Positions 7,495 through 14,928 of a stretch of DNA of 21,169 nt are shown piece by piece. The notes below the pieces were generated by a model. That model had not been told where the DNA came from. It saw nothing but the letters and a program-made list of their open reading frames with translations, and made no database searches. Made by a program: the position numbers and the translations under genes. Each line of letters opens with the position of its first letter. Position 1 is the stretch's first letter. Source of the stretch: Ruminococcus sp. UBA4275 (lineage in GTDB: Bacteria; Bacillota; Clostridia; Oscillospirales; Ruminococcaceae). The DNA is taken from NCBI GenBank assembly GCA_002395085.1, contig DGVV01000032.1:1-21169 (forward strand), in the 5' to 3' direction.

Positions 7495-8469
7495 ATGCAG
7501 AATTTGCACACCAGCAATCAGGAACAGCGGATTACAGATCTGACAGACCGGCTGCTTCAGGATATGACAAAGGGGCGCACCATTGACGCCGTGATGACCT
7601 TTGATCATCCGAACAAGGATATTGTCATTGATATGATTTACAAGCTGCGGAGTATCATTTTCCCCGGCTATTTCCGGAGTCAGCCGCTGCGCGTTTATAC
7701 AATGCGGAATCAGATCGGGATGCTGCTGGAAGATGTCATCTACAATCTCATCAAGGAGATTTCGATTGTGCTGGTCTATACGCCGGAGATGAAGGAGGCG
7801 GATCAGGCTGCAAAGACGGCAAAGGCAGAGGAGATCACCTTCCGCTTTCTGGAACGTATCCCTGCCATCCGTGCGCTGGCGGAAACCGATGTGCAGGCAG
7901 CCTTCGACGGCGACCCTGCTGCATTTAACAATGAGGAGATCATCTATTCTTATCCGGGTCTGTTTGCGATTCTTGTCAGCCGCATCGCACATGAACTGCA
8001 TCTGCTGGGTGTGCCGCTGATTCCGCGTATCATGACGGAGTATGCGCACAGTCAGACCGGTATTGACATTCACCCCGGTGCTTCGCTTGGCAAATTTTTC
8101 TTCATCGACCACGGCACGGGCATTGTCATTGGTGAAACAACCGAAATCGGAGACAACGTGAAGGTCTATCAGGGCGTGACCCTCGGTGCGCTTTCGACCC
8201 GCGGCGGACAGTCGCTGAAATCGAAGAAGCGCCACCCCACAATCTGCGACGACGTGACAATCTACGCAGGTGCTTCCATTCTGGGCGGCAATACAGTCAT
8301 CGGCAAGGGCGCGGTGATCGGTGCAAACGCCTTCATCACAAGTTCGATTCCGGAGGGGGCGAAGGTCAGCATCAAGAATCAGGAACTGCATTACCGCTAT
8401 GATGAGAAGCAGGGCGCTCCAAAGCCTGCGGAACTGGATACTGAAAATGCGTGGTTTTATATCATTTAA
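7495..8469 (+). CDS. cysE: Serine O-acetyltransferase
   Basis: This enzyme makes O-acetylserine from serine and acetyl-CoA, the first step of cysteine synthesis, in the cytoplasm. The C-terminal half is a left-handed beta-helix of hexapeptide repeats (~residues 188-290). It begins with GIDIHPGASLG, then FIDHGTGIVIGETTEIGDNVKVYQGVTLG. Asp191 and His206 correspond to the catalytic Asp/His pair of E. coli CysE. The N-terminal ~185 residues are helical, with the family stretch FNNEEIIYSYPGLFAILVSRIAHELH. At 324 residues it is longer than the ~270 of E. coli CysE and fits the longer form common in Clostridia (also named EpsC-like). The start has AGGGAGG seven bases upstream. Only 27 bases separate it from the response regulator gene, so co-transcription is likely. 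No O-acetylserine sulfhydrylase (cysK) is present here. Confidence 0.93.
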   Translation: MQNLHTSNQEQRITDLTDRLLQDMTKGRTIDAVMTFDHPNKDIVIDMIYKLRSIIFPGYFRSQPLRVYTMRNQIGMLLEDVIYNLIKEISIVLVYTPEMKEADQAAKTAKAEEITFRFLERIPAIRALAETDVQAAFDGDPAAFNNEEIIYSYPGLFAILVSRIAHELHLLGVPLIPRIMTEYAHSQTGIDIHPGASLGKFFFIDHGTGIVIGETTEIGDNVKVYQGVTLGALSTRGGQSLKSKKRHPTICDDVTIYAGASILGGNTVIGKGAVIGANAFITSSIPEGAKVSIKNQELHYRYDEKQGAPKPAELDTENAWFYII

Positions 8470-8496
8470 GTAAGCTGACGAAAAGGAGAAAGCAAT

Positions 8497-9174
8497 ATGC
8501 AAAAAGTGCTGCTGGTTGAGGATGATGCCGAAATCGCGCGCAATCTCACCCGCTTTCTGGAGGATGAGGGCTGGCAGGTGACATACGCTGCCGGTCAGAC
8601 GGAGGCGCTGCGCATTTTCCCGCAGATGCAGTTTGACTGTGCGCTGCTGGATGTTTCGCTTCCGGACGGCAGCGGGTTCGCTGTCTGTGCAGCAATCAAG
8701 GCGCAGTCCGATACGCCGGTCATCTTTCTGACTGCCTCTGCGGATGAAGCCTGCACCGTTGCAGGATTTGAGGTCGGCGCAGATGATTACATCGGGAAGC
8801 CGTTCCGTCCGCGGGAACTGATTGCCCGTATGAAAAATGCGGTGCGGCGGCATAATCCTGTGACAGCACAGCTTCTTCGCTGCGGCAATGTCTCGATTGA
8901 TCAAAGCCGCGGCGTTGTGATGAAAAACGGCGCAGAACTGTATCTTTCCGCACTGGAATACCGGCTGCTGCTGGTATTCTTCCTGAATAAAGGACAGCTT
9001 CTTTCGCGTGACCGTCTCATTGACGAACTCTGGTCGGTTTCGAGTGAATTTGTCTCGGATAACACACTCAATGTCTATATGAAGCGGCTGCGCGAGAAAA
9101 TCGAGGATGATCCGCAGTCACCGCGGATTATCCGTACCGTGCGCGGGATGGGCTATAAGGCGGTGGACGAATGA
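8497..9174 (+). CDS. OmpR/PhoB-family response regulator
   Basis: A 225-residue two-component transcription regulator. The receiver domain (residues 1-115) has the acidic pair in VEDD (9-10), phospho-acceptor Asp52 in LLDVSLPDG, Thr79 in FLTAS and Lys101 in GKPF. The C-terminal winged-helix DNA-binding domain (~125-222) shows LSALEYRLLLVFFLNKGQLLSR and RIIRTVRGMGYK. AAAAGGAG lies upstream. It overlaps the kinase gene by four bases (ATGA) and is the kinase's obvious partner. Targets are unknown; no efflux ABC transporter of the kind often paired with such systems in Bacillota is adjacent, so self-regulation of this operon is the simplest guess. Confidence 0.95.
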   Translation: MQKVLLVEDDAEIARNLTRFLEDEGWQVTYAAGQTEALRIFPQMQFDCALLDVSLPDGSGFAVCAAIKAQSDTPVIFLTASADEACTVAGFEVGADDYIGKPFRPRELIARMKNAVRRHNPVTAQLLRCGNVSIDQSRGVVMKNGAELYLSALEYRLLLVFFLNKGQLLSRDRLIDELWSVSSEFVSDNTLNVYMKRLREKIEDDPQSPRIIRTVRGMGYKAVDE

Positions 9175-10160
9175 AGCGAAAGACTGCAAACTGGTTGTCA
9201 GCGGCAGCCGCGGCAGCGGGATTTGCCGGCTGTCTGTTTGTGAATGTGACGGCGGCGCTGATTCTGCTTGGAACAGCAGCCGCCGTTTTCATGATACAGC
9301 TTCTTGCGCATCATTCGCAGCAAAAGGAGATTACGCAGATTTGCGATTATATCGGGGAGATTCTGCGCGGCGCGGAGACAGTGCAGTTCAGTTCCTTTGA
9401 GGAGGGCGAGATGAGCATTCTCGCCTCGGAAATCCGCAAGATGACCATTCGCCTGCGGGAACAGAATGCACAGCTGCGTGAGGAAAAACAGTTCATGAAG
9501 GAATCGCTGGAGGACATTTCCCATCAGCTTCGCACGCCGCTCACTTCGATGATGCTGATTCTCGGAATGCTGCGCAAACCCGATCTCCCGAAGCAGACGC
9601 GCATGGAGCAGGTGCAGGAGCTTTTCTCGCTGCTCGCGCGGATGCAGTGGCTCATTGAGACGCTGCTTTCCTTCTCGCGCATCGAGGCGGGGGCGGTGCA
9701 GTTCCGCGAGGAGACAGTGGATTGTGCTGCGATGATCCGCGCGGCGCTTGAACCGATTTCCATTGCGCTGGAACTGAAAGATATTGCCGTGAATGTGCAG
9801 ATTGAAGGCAACCCGCATTACATCGGAGATTTGTCTTACAGCGTGGAGGCGGTCGGGAATGTGCTGAAAAACTGCATGGAGCATACGCCGGAGGGCGGCA
9901 CGATCACCGTGGCGGCACAGGAAAATCCGATCTATGCCGGCATTTTGATTACGGATTCGGGTGCGGGCATAGCGCAGGAGGATCTGCCGCATATTTTCGA
10001 GCGGTTTTACCAGTCGTCTGATTTTGCAAAGAAGGGATTCGGCATCGGGCTGGCGTTTGCGCGGAAGATTGTGACGGCGCAGCACGGCAGCTTGCAGGTG
10101 CGCAATGCTCAGCCGCACGGCGCACAGTTCGACCTGCGCTTCTACAAGACGGTCGTGTGA
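9171..10160 (+). CDS. Membrane sensor histidine kinase
   Basis: A 329-residue kinase partner of the preceding regulator. The hydrophobic N-terminus (~residues 8-45) makes two closely spaced membrane helices with almost no extracellular loop, typical of intramembrane-sensing kinases. A helical linker at 76-112 leads to the H box EDISHQLRTPLTS with phospho-acceptor His118. The ATPase part has the N box with Asn234 (NVLKNCMEHT), G1 DSGAGI (262-267), the F box IFERFY (275-280) and G2 GFGIGLA (289-295). All key catalytic residues are present. The tiny sensor region suggests it senses the membrane, or a partner protein, rather than a soluble ligand (inference). The start overlaps the regulator stop. 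Confidence 0.95.
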   Translation: MKRKTANWLSAAAAAAGFAGCLFVNVTAALILLGTAAAVFMIQLLAHHSQQKEITQICDYIGEILRGAETVQFSSFEEGEMSILASEIRKMTIRLREQNAQLREEKQFMKESLEDISHQLRTPLTSMMLILGMLRKPDLPKQTRMEQVQELFSLLARMQWLIETLLSFSRIEAGAVQFREETVDCAAMIRAALEPISIALELKDIAVNVQIEGNPHYIGDLSYSVEAVGNVLKNCMEHTPEGGTITVAAQENPIYAGILITDSGAGIAQEDLPHIFERFYQSSDFAKKGFGIGLAFARKIVTAQHGSLQVRNAQPHGAQFDLRFYKTVV

Positions 10161-10195
10161 AGTTTCTCTTGCAGAAAAACAAGGAGGTGAACCCT

Positions 10196-10672
10196 ATGAA
10201 ACGGTGGAGCGCTTTGCAGCGTGAAATCTACAAGCTCATCGACGAAAACCTGAATCTGCAAATCCACCTCTCGAAATACCGGATGGATACCCGGTACGGC
10301 ACGACCGATCTGCCGCGGTACTGGATCACGCTGGACGGGGAGATCATTTTCGATTACCCGGCACAGTTTGTGGTGAAGAACGCGGAGGGAAACGGCGTCC
10401 GGAACCTGCGCGGCGAGGTGCTGCAATATCCCTATGAAACCGATATTTCCGATATTTCGGCGCTGATCCGCGAATATATCGACACCCCGAAGAATGCGGT
10501 CTTTGCAAAGCACTTTGAGAACGATCACTGGGGGCTCATCAACATTCTGAAAGCAGCAGACAGACGCTTTGGAACACGGAGACTGGAAATGCTCCGCAGA
10601 CGAACTGATAACAAGGCTGCGCAGAAGATCATTGCGCGCAGACTTGACGAAGAAAGGATAGAATATGCTTGA
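10196..10672 (+). CDS. Small conserved protein, possibly SF0329 family
   Basis: A 158-residue protein without signal peptide or membrane span. The opening KRWSALQREIYKLI and the later SKYRMDTRYG and RYWITLDGEIIFDY resemble small proteins annotated as SF0329 family, whose function is unknown. I make this link from memory of the pattern and hold it loosely. The C-terminal ~50 residues are very basic (RRFGTRRLEMLRRR), which could mean nucleic-acid contact. The start is set by a near-perfect AAGGAGGTG at 10181-10189 with six bases to the ATG; an in-frame ATG at 10157, overlapping the kinase stop, lacks such a site. Its end overlaps the start of rnz by eight bases, so the two are probably translationally coupled. 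Confidence 0.75.
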   Translation: MKRWSALQREIYKLIDENLNLQIHLSKYRMDTRYGTTDLPRYWITLDGEIIFDYPAQFVVKNAEGNGVRNLRGEVLQYPYETDISDISALIREYIDTPKNAVFAKHFENDHWGLINILKAADRRFGTRRLEMLRRRTDNKAAQKIIARRLDEERIEYA

Positions 10673-11573
10673 CGTAACACTGCCCGGAACGGGCGGAACA
10701 ATGCCGCTGAAAAATCGCTGGCTGACTTGCTGTCTGCTGCGTGCAGAGGGGAAGTCTGTGCTGATTGACTGCGGCGAGGGAACACAAATCGCGCTGAAAA
10801 GCGCCGGACGTTCGGTGCAGCGGCTTGATCTGCTGTGCTTTACGCATTATCACGCAGACCACATCAGCGGACTGCCCGGTCTGCTGCTCTCGATGGGGCT
10901 GGAGGGCCGTACCGCGCCGCTGCGGATTGCAGGGCCGGTCGGTCTGGAGAATGTGGTAGACGGTCTGCGGGTCATCGCGCCGGAACTGCCTTTTGAGCTG
11001 GAGTATACTGAGCTGACGGCTGAAACGGAAATGCTTTCGGCAGCGGGCATGGAGATCACGGCGTTTGCGGTGAATCACACGATGCCGTGCTACGGCTATC
11101 GGCTGACGCTGCCGCGCGCGGGCAAATTTGATGCGAAAAAAGCGCGTGAAAACGGTGTCCCGATGCAGGTCTGGGGCTGGCTGCAAAAGAAGGAAACGGC
11201 TGTGTATCAGGGGACAGAATATACGCGGGAACAGGTGCTTGGCGCACCGCGCAGGGGCATCACTGTAACCTATTGTACGGATACGCGCCCTGTTCCGGCA
11301 ATCACGCAGTATGCACAGAATGCAGATCTGCTGATTCTCGAAGGTATGTACGGCGATCCTGAAAAGATCGCAAAGGCGGTTGAAACGCGGCACATGATGT
11401 TCACGGAGGCGGCGAAAATCGCGCGGGATGCCGGCGCGAAGGAACTCTGGCTGACACATTACAGCCCGTCGCTGCCGGATCCGGAGACCTATTTGCCGCT
11501 GGCACAGGAGATCTTTCCGGAGACAGTCTGTCCGGAGGACGGCAGAACGGTGGATCTTTCCTATCCGGAATAA
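10665..11573 (+). CDS. rnz: Ribonuclease Z (tRNA 3' endonuclease)
   Basis: A 302-residue metallo-beta-lactamase-fold endonuclease that trims 3' trailers of tRNA precursors. The zinc motif HYHADH occupies residues 61-66 (HxHxDH), with further ligands His138 (NHTMPCYGY), Asp206 (TDTRP) and His265 (LTHYSP); His243 in HMMFTEAA is a probable catalytic residue. The N-terminal LPGTGGTMP matches the family's LGTGG-type start. The length is typical of the short bacterial form. The start overlaps the end of the upstream small gene by eight bases, with AAAGGA before it. tRNA genes are not nearby. The related tRNA-end enzyme gene cca is also in this window, but in a different operon. Confidence 0.9.
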   Translation: MLDVTLPGTGGTMPLKNRWLTCCLLRAEGKSVLIDCGEGTQIALKSAGRSVQRLDLLCFTHYHADHISGLPGLLLSMGLEGRTAPLRIAGPVGLENVVDGLRVIAPELPFELEYTELTAETEMLSAAGMEITAFAVNHTMPCYGYRLTLPRAGKFDAKKARENGVPMQVWGWLQKKETAVYQGTEYTREQVLGAPRRGITVTYCTDTRPVPAITQYAQNADLLILEGMYGDPEKIAKAVETRHMMFTEAAKIARDAGAKELWLTHYSPSLPDPETYLPLAQEIFPETVCPEDGRTVDLSYPE

Positions 11574-11590
11574 AGGCAGGCGCTGTCTGC

Positions 11591-11619
11591 TTGACTTTCC
11601 TTTGCTAATGTGCTACAAT
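11591..11619 (+). promoter_or_regulatory. Sigma-A promoter of the amino-acid importer operon
   Basis: TTGACT (11591-11596) and TACAAT (11614-11619) lie exactly 17 bases apart, ~48 bases before the chosen start of the importer gene. No terminator-like hairpin is obvious between rnz and this promoter. Confidence 0.8.
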
Positions 11620-11666
11620 GACAGTATCTTCCGGCGTTTTGCCGGTATATGGAAAGGACAGAGGAT

Positions 11667-13904
11667 ATGCGAATCAGAAAACGAATCGCCGCATGGACAG
11701 CAGCGGCAGCCGTTCTGCTGACGGGGCTGTGTTCCGTGATGCCGGTCTCGGCAGAGCAGCGGACATTCACAGTCGGCTTTGATGCGGAGTTTCCGCCCTA
11801 TGGGTATCAGGATGAAAGCGGTGAGTACGTCGGCTTTGACCTCTCGCTCGCGCAGGAGGTCTGCGACCGCCGCGGCTGGACGCTCAACAAAGTGCCGATT
11901 GACTGGAACTCGAAGGACATGGAACTGAAAACCGGTGCAATCGACTGCATCTGGAACGGCTTTACCATGAACGGCAGAGAAAACGATTACACCTGGTCTG
12001 TGCCCTATGTGGACAATTCTCAGGTCGTGATCGTGAAGACGGGCGCGGAGATTTCTGCGCTGTCTGATCTCAGCGGAAAGATCGTTGCGGTGCAGGCGGA
12101 CAGTTCCGCGCTGGCGGCATTCACGGGTGAGGATGCCGAGCCGGAAAACATTGCACTGGCTGATTCCTTCAAGGATTTGCAGCAGGTGGGCGATTATAAC
12201 AGTGCCTTCCTGAATCTGGAAAGCGGTGCGGTTGATGCCGTCTGCATGGACATTGGCGTTGCAAATTACGAGATTGCGGCACGCGGCGGCAAATTCACCA
12301 TGCTGGATGAACACGTCTCCTCGGAACAGTACGGCATCGGCTTCCTGAAAGGCAATACGCAGCTTCGGGATGAGGTGCAGGAGACGCTGTTCTCTATGCT
12401 GGATGACGGCACATTTGCGCAGATCGCATCGGACTGGGGGCTTGCAGACAGCGTTTGCCTGACAGCGCCGGAAGCATCGGCGGATGTGGCTGCGCGGACG
12501 TCATTCACGGTGGGCTTCGATGCGGAGTTTCCGCCCTACGGCTATCAGAATGAGAGCGGTGAATACGTCGGCTTTGACCTCTCGCTCGCAGAGGAGGTCT
12601 GCAAGCGCCGCGGCTGGGAACTCATCAAGCAGCCGATTGACTGGAACTCGAAGGACATGGAGCTGAAAACCGGCGCGATTGACTGCATCTGGAACGGCTT
12701 TACCATCAACGGACGCGAGAATGATTACACATGGTCTACGCCCTATGTGGATAATTCGCAGGTCGTGGTGGTGAAGAACGATTCGGACATCAGCGCGCTG
12801 GCAGACCTCGCCGGAAAGACCGTTGCGGTGCAGGCTGACAGTTCTGCGCTGGCGGCGTTCACGGGTGAGGATGCCGAACCGGAAAACATCGCACTGAAGG
12901 ATTCGTTCAAGGATTTGCAGCAGGTGGGCGATTATAACAGCGCCTTCCTGAACCTCGAAAGCGGCGCGGTTGATGCCGTCTGCATGGATATTGGCGTGGC
13001 AAATTACGAGACGGCTGCCCGCGGCGGGAGCTTCCGCATTCTGGATGAGCGTGTTTCCTCGGAGGCATACGGCGTAGGCTTCCTCAAGGGCAATACCGAT
13101 CTGCGCGATGCCGTGCAGGAGACTCTGCTGGAAATGCTGGATGACGGCACATTTGCGCAGATTGCCGCAGACTGGGATCTCTCCGACAGCGTTTGTCTGA
13201 GCCGCAGCGATGCCGTCAGGGAAGATACCGTGCAGGAAGCAATTCCGTTCGGTGAGAAGCTGGCGGGCATCTGCAAGCAGCTCCTGAAAGGCGTGGGCGC
13301 ATCGCTCGCAATCTTCTTCCTGACGCTTCTCTTTGCGCTTCCGCTCGGTCTGCTGATCGCAATGGGCAGAATGAGCAGATTCAAGCCGCTGAGCTGGCTG
13401 GTCAAGCTGTATATCTCGATTGTGCGCGGTACACCGCTGATGCTGCAATTGCTGGTCGTGTTCTTCGGCCCGTATTATCTCTTTGGCGTGCAAACTTCGA
13501 CCGGTTACCGGTTTTATGCGGTGATTATCGGTTTTACGCTGAATTACGCCGCTTATTTCGCAGAGATTTACCGTTCTGGCATTCAGGCGGTGCCGGTCGG
13601 GCAGTATGAAGCCTGCGAGATCCTCGGCTACTCGAAATCGCAGACCTTCTTCAAAATCGTGTTCCCGCAGATGGTCAAGAACATTCTTCCTTCCATCACG
13701 AATGAGGTCATCACGCTGGTCAAGGATACCTCGCTTGCCTTCGCAATCTCCTATACGGAGATGTTCACGCTTGCAAAGCAGGTGGCAGCAGCAGAGGCAA
13801 CCATTCTGCCGCTGTTCATCGCGGGTGTCTTCTACTACATCTTCAATGCAGTTGTCGCGTTTGTGATGGAACGCATTGAGAAGAAAATGAACTACTTTAG
13901 ATAA
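11667..13904 (+). CDS. Amino-acid ABC importer: two substrate-binding domains fused to permease (GlnP-like)
   Basis: A 745-residue fusion protein of a polar amino-acid importer. It reads in order: signal peptide (residues 1-29, cleavage near VSA-EQ), binding domain 1 (~34-265), binding domain 2 (~280-511), then a permease domain (~530-740). The permease has several membrane helices and the EAA loop (EACEILGYSKSQTFFKIVFPQ, starting near 648) that docks the ATPase. Both binding domains carry FTVGFDAEFPPYGY, GAIDCIWNGFT and GRENDYTW, typical of family 3 amino-acid binding proteins. The SBD-SBD-permease order is known from Lactococcus GlnP. The ligand cannot be read from sequence. I used the ATG at 11667 rather than 11649, because the signal peptide starts there and GGAAAGGACAGAGG precedes it. 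The stop overlaps a possible ATG of the ATPase gene. The near-identity of the two binding domains is unusual. Confidence 0.92.
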   Translation: MRIRKRIAAWTAAAAVLLTGLCSVMPVSAEQRTFTVGFDAEFPPYGYQDESGEYVGFDLSLAQEVCDRRGWTLNKVPIDWNSKDMELKTGAIDCIWNGFTMNGRENDYTWSVPYVDNSQVVIVKTGAEISALSDLSGKIVAVQADSSALAAFTGEDAEPENIALADSFKDLQQVGDYNSAFLNLESGAVDAVCMDIGVANYEIAARGGKFTMLDEHVSSEQYGIGFLKGNTQLRDEVQETLFSMLDDGTFAQIASDWGLADSVCLTAPEASADVAARTSFTVGFDAEFPPYGYQNESGEYVGFDLSLAEEVCKRRGWELIKQPIDWNSKDMELKTGAIDCIWNGFTINGRENDYTWSTPYVDNSQVVVVKNDSDISALADLAGKTVAVQADSSALAAFTGEDAEPENIALKDSFKDLQQVGDYNSAFLNLESGAVDAVCMDIGVANYETAARGGSFRILDERVSSEAYGVGFLKGNTDLRDAVQETLLEMLDDGTFAQIAADWDLSDSVCLSRSDAVREDTVQEAIPFGEKLAGICKQLLKGVGASLAIFFLTLLFALPLGLLIAMGRMSRFKPLSWLVKLYISIVRGTPLMLQLLVVFFGPYYLFGVQTSTGYRFYAVIIGFTLNYAAYFAEIYRSGIQAVPVGQYEACEILGYSKSQTFFKIVFPQMVKNILPSITNEVITLVKDTSLAFAISYTEMFTLAKQVAAAEATILPLFIAGVFYYIFNAVVAFVMERIEKKMNYFR
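11766..12461 (+). repeat. Tandem repeat unit 1 (first binding domain)
   Basis: This is the first copy of an in-frame tandem duplication with a period of 738 bases (246 codons). Aligned with unit 2 without gaps, the encoded 232 residues differ at about 31 positions (~86% identity, counted by hand). Confidence 0.9.
12504..13199 (+). repeat. Tandem repeat unit 2 (second binding domain)
   Basis: This is the second copy of the duplicated binding domain, joined to the first by a ~14-residue linker (APEASADVAARTS region). Differences from unit 1 cluster around LIKQPID and NDSDISALADLAGK. The central block from AVQADSSALAAF to GVANYE is almost unchanged. Confidence 0.9.
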
Positions 13905-13918
13905 TGGGGGTGACTGCG

Positions 13919-14677
13919 ATGAATCTGCTGGAAGTGAAGAATGTCAAAAAGAGTTTTAATGATCTGCAAGTGCTGAAGGACATCAGCATGAGTGTGGCAG
14001 AGGGCGAGGTTGTGTCGATTCTCGGCCCTTCCGGTTCGGGAAAATCGACGTTTCTGCGCTGTGTTTCGATGCTGGAGACAATCGACGGCGGCGAAATGAT
14101 CTACTGCGGCAAAACGGCGGTCAAAGAACAGGACGGCAAACCTGTCTATGTGCCGAAGGCGGAACTGAAGGAGATCAAACATTCCTTTGGGCTGGTGTTT
14201 CAGAATTTCAACCTGTTTCCGCATTACAGCGTGCTGAAAAACATCACCGATGCACCGATTCATGTGCTGAAGCGCGATAAGGATGAGGTCATGCAGGAAG
14301 CGAAGGCATTGCTTGAAAAAATGGGCCTTGCGGATAAGGGCGGCTGCTATCCCTATCAGCTTTCCGGCGGACAGCAGCAGCGTGTCGCGATTGCGCGCGC
14401 ACTGGCAATGAAGCCGAAGATGCTGTTCTTTGATGAACCGACCTCCGCACTCGATCCGGAACTGACTGCGGAGATTCTCAAGGTTCTGAAGGAACTTGCC
14501 GCCTCGAAAATGACGATGCTGATTGTCACGCATGAGATTGATTTTGCGCGCAGCGTCTCAAATCATGTGGTGTTCATGGATGGCGGCGTGATTGTGGAAC
14601 AGGGCAAGCCGCAGGATGTTATTGACAATCCCTCGAATGAACGCACACGCGCATTCCTGAAAAAGCTGGAGGCGTAA
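13919..14677 (+). CDS. Amino-acid ABC importer ATPase (GlnQ-like)
   Basis: A 252-residue ATPase that powers the preceding importer. It has Walker A GPSGSGKST (36-44), Q-loop Gln95 in VFQNFNLFPH, signature LSGGQQQR (148-155), Walker B MLFFDEP (168-174) with Glu173, and switch His205. The FNLFPH stretch and overall length are typical of polar amino-acid importers (GlnQ/HisP type). An ATG at 13904 overlaps the permease stop (TAATG) and would add five residues (MGVTA). I prefer 13919, because GGGGGTGA stands six bases before it and MNLLEVKNVKKSF is the usual family start. Two-gene operon, followed by the hairpin at 14688-14754. The cognate substrate is unknown. Confidence 0.95.
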   Translation: MNLLEVKNVKKSFNDLQVLKDISMSVAEGEVVSILGPSGSGKSTFLRCVSMLETIDGGEMIYCGKTAVKEQDGKPVYVPKAELKEIKHSFGLVFQNFNLFPHYSVLKNITDAPIHVLKRDKDEVMQEAKALLEKMGLADKGGCYPYQLSGGQQQRVAIARALAMKPKMLFFDEPTSALDPELTAEILKVLKELAASKMTMLIVTHEIDFARSVSNHVVFMDGGVIVEQGKPQDVIDNPSNERTRAFLKKLEA

Positions 14678-14687
14678 AGAGATATAG

Positions 14688-14764
14688 AGGTATCGCTGGC
14701 GCGATGATTTGAGAATGGGGCGAGCCCATTATAGATCATCGCGCAGCGATACCTTATTTTTTAT
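14688..14764 (+). repeat. Complete dispersed hairpin repeat, acting as terminator
   Basis: The outer arms 14688-14708 and 14735-14754 pair over about 20 bp with a single bulged base. An inner stem AATGGG/CCCATT (14714-14719, 14725-14730) closes a five-base loop. A T-rich run (TTATTTTTTAT) follows, so on the plus strand it has the form of an intrinsic terminator for the importer operon, 10 bases after its stop. The right half recurs almost exactly at 6-34, next to a different operon, so this is a mobile or proliferating intergenic element (REP/MITE-like) rather than an ordinary terminator. Confidence 0.75.
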
Positions 14765-14842
14765 CCGTCGGAGACACCTTAGCAGCAGGAGCGCGATTTC
14801 AGGTTTTTGTTTGGGTTAATTATTAAGGTTTCTTTATATTCC

Positions 14843-14870
14843 TTGACATTTTGTGCAAAATGGCTATAAT
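14843..14870 (+). promoter_or_regulatory. Sigma-A promoter of the dockerin gene
   Basis: TTGACA (14843-14848) and TATAAT (14865-14870) are both consensus hexamers, 16 bases apart. The leader of ~50 bases contains a small 6-bp hairpin (AGCATC at 14882-14887, GATGCT at 14893-14898) and GGAAAGG at 14911-14917, an unusually distant 11 bases from the ATG. The remainder of 14765-14842 shows nothing recognisable. Confidence 0.85.
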
Positions 14871-14928
14871 GATAGCGGGGGAGCATCCATTTGATGCTGC
14901 AATTCATCTTGGAAAGGTATGATACTAT

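Noticed and set aside
7447..8904. 485-codon minus-strand open frame over cysE and the response regulator
   Set aside because: It spans two well-supported plus-strand genes and the cysE promoter, and has no recognisable motif.
11667..11755. Lipoprotein signal (Cys in LLTGLC) for the importer fusion
   Set aside because: The residue before the Cys is Leu, not Gly/Ala/Ser, so it does not fit a lipobox; an AxA-type site (VSA) follows.
12501..13493. Minus-strand open frames with internal similarity (12501-13493 and 11613-12314)
   Set aside because: The similarity between them only reflects the duplicated binding domains on the plus strand.
14682..14754. The 14688 hairpin as an insertion sequence remnant
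   Set aside because: No transposase fragment or clear target duplication is visible; at ~67 bases it is better described as a REP/MITE-like or terminator-type repeat.
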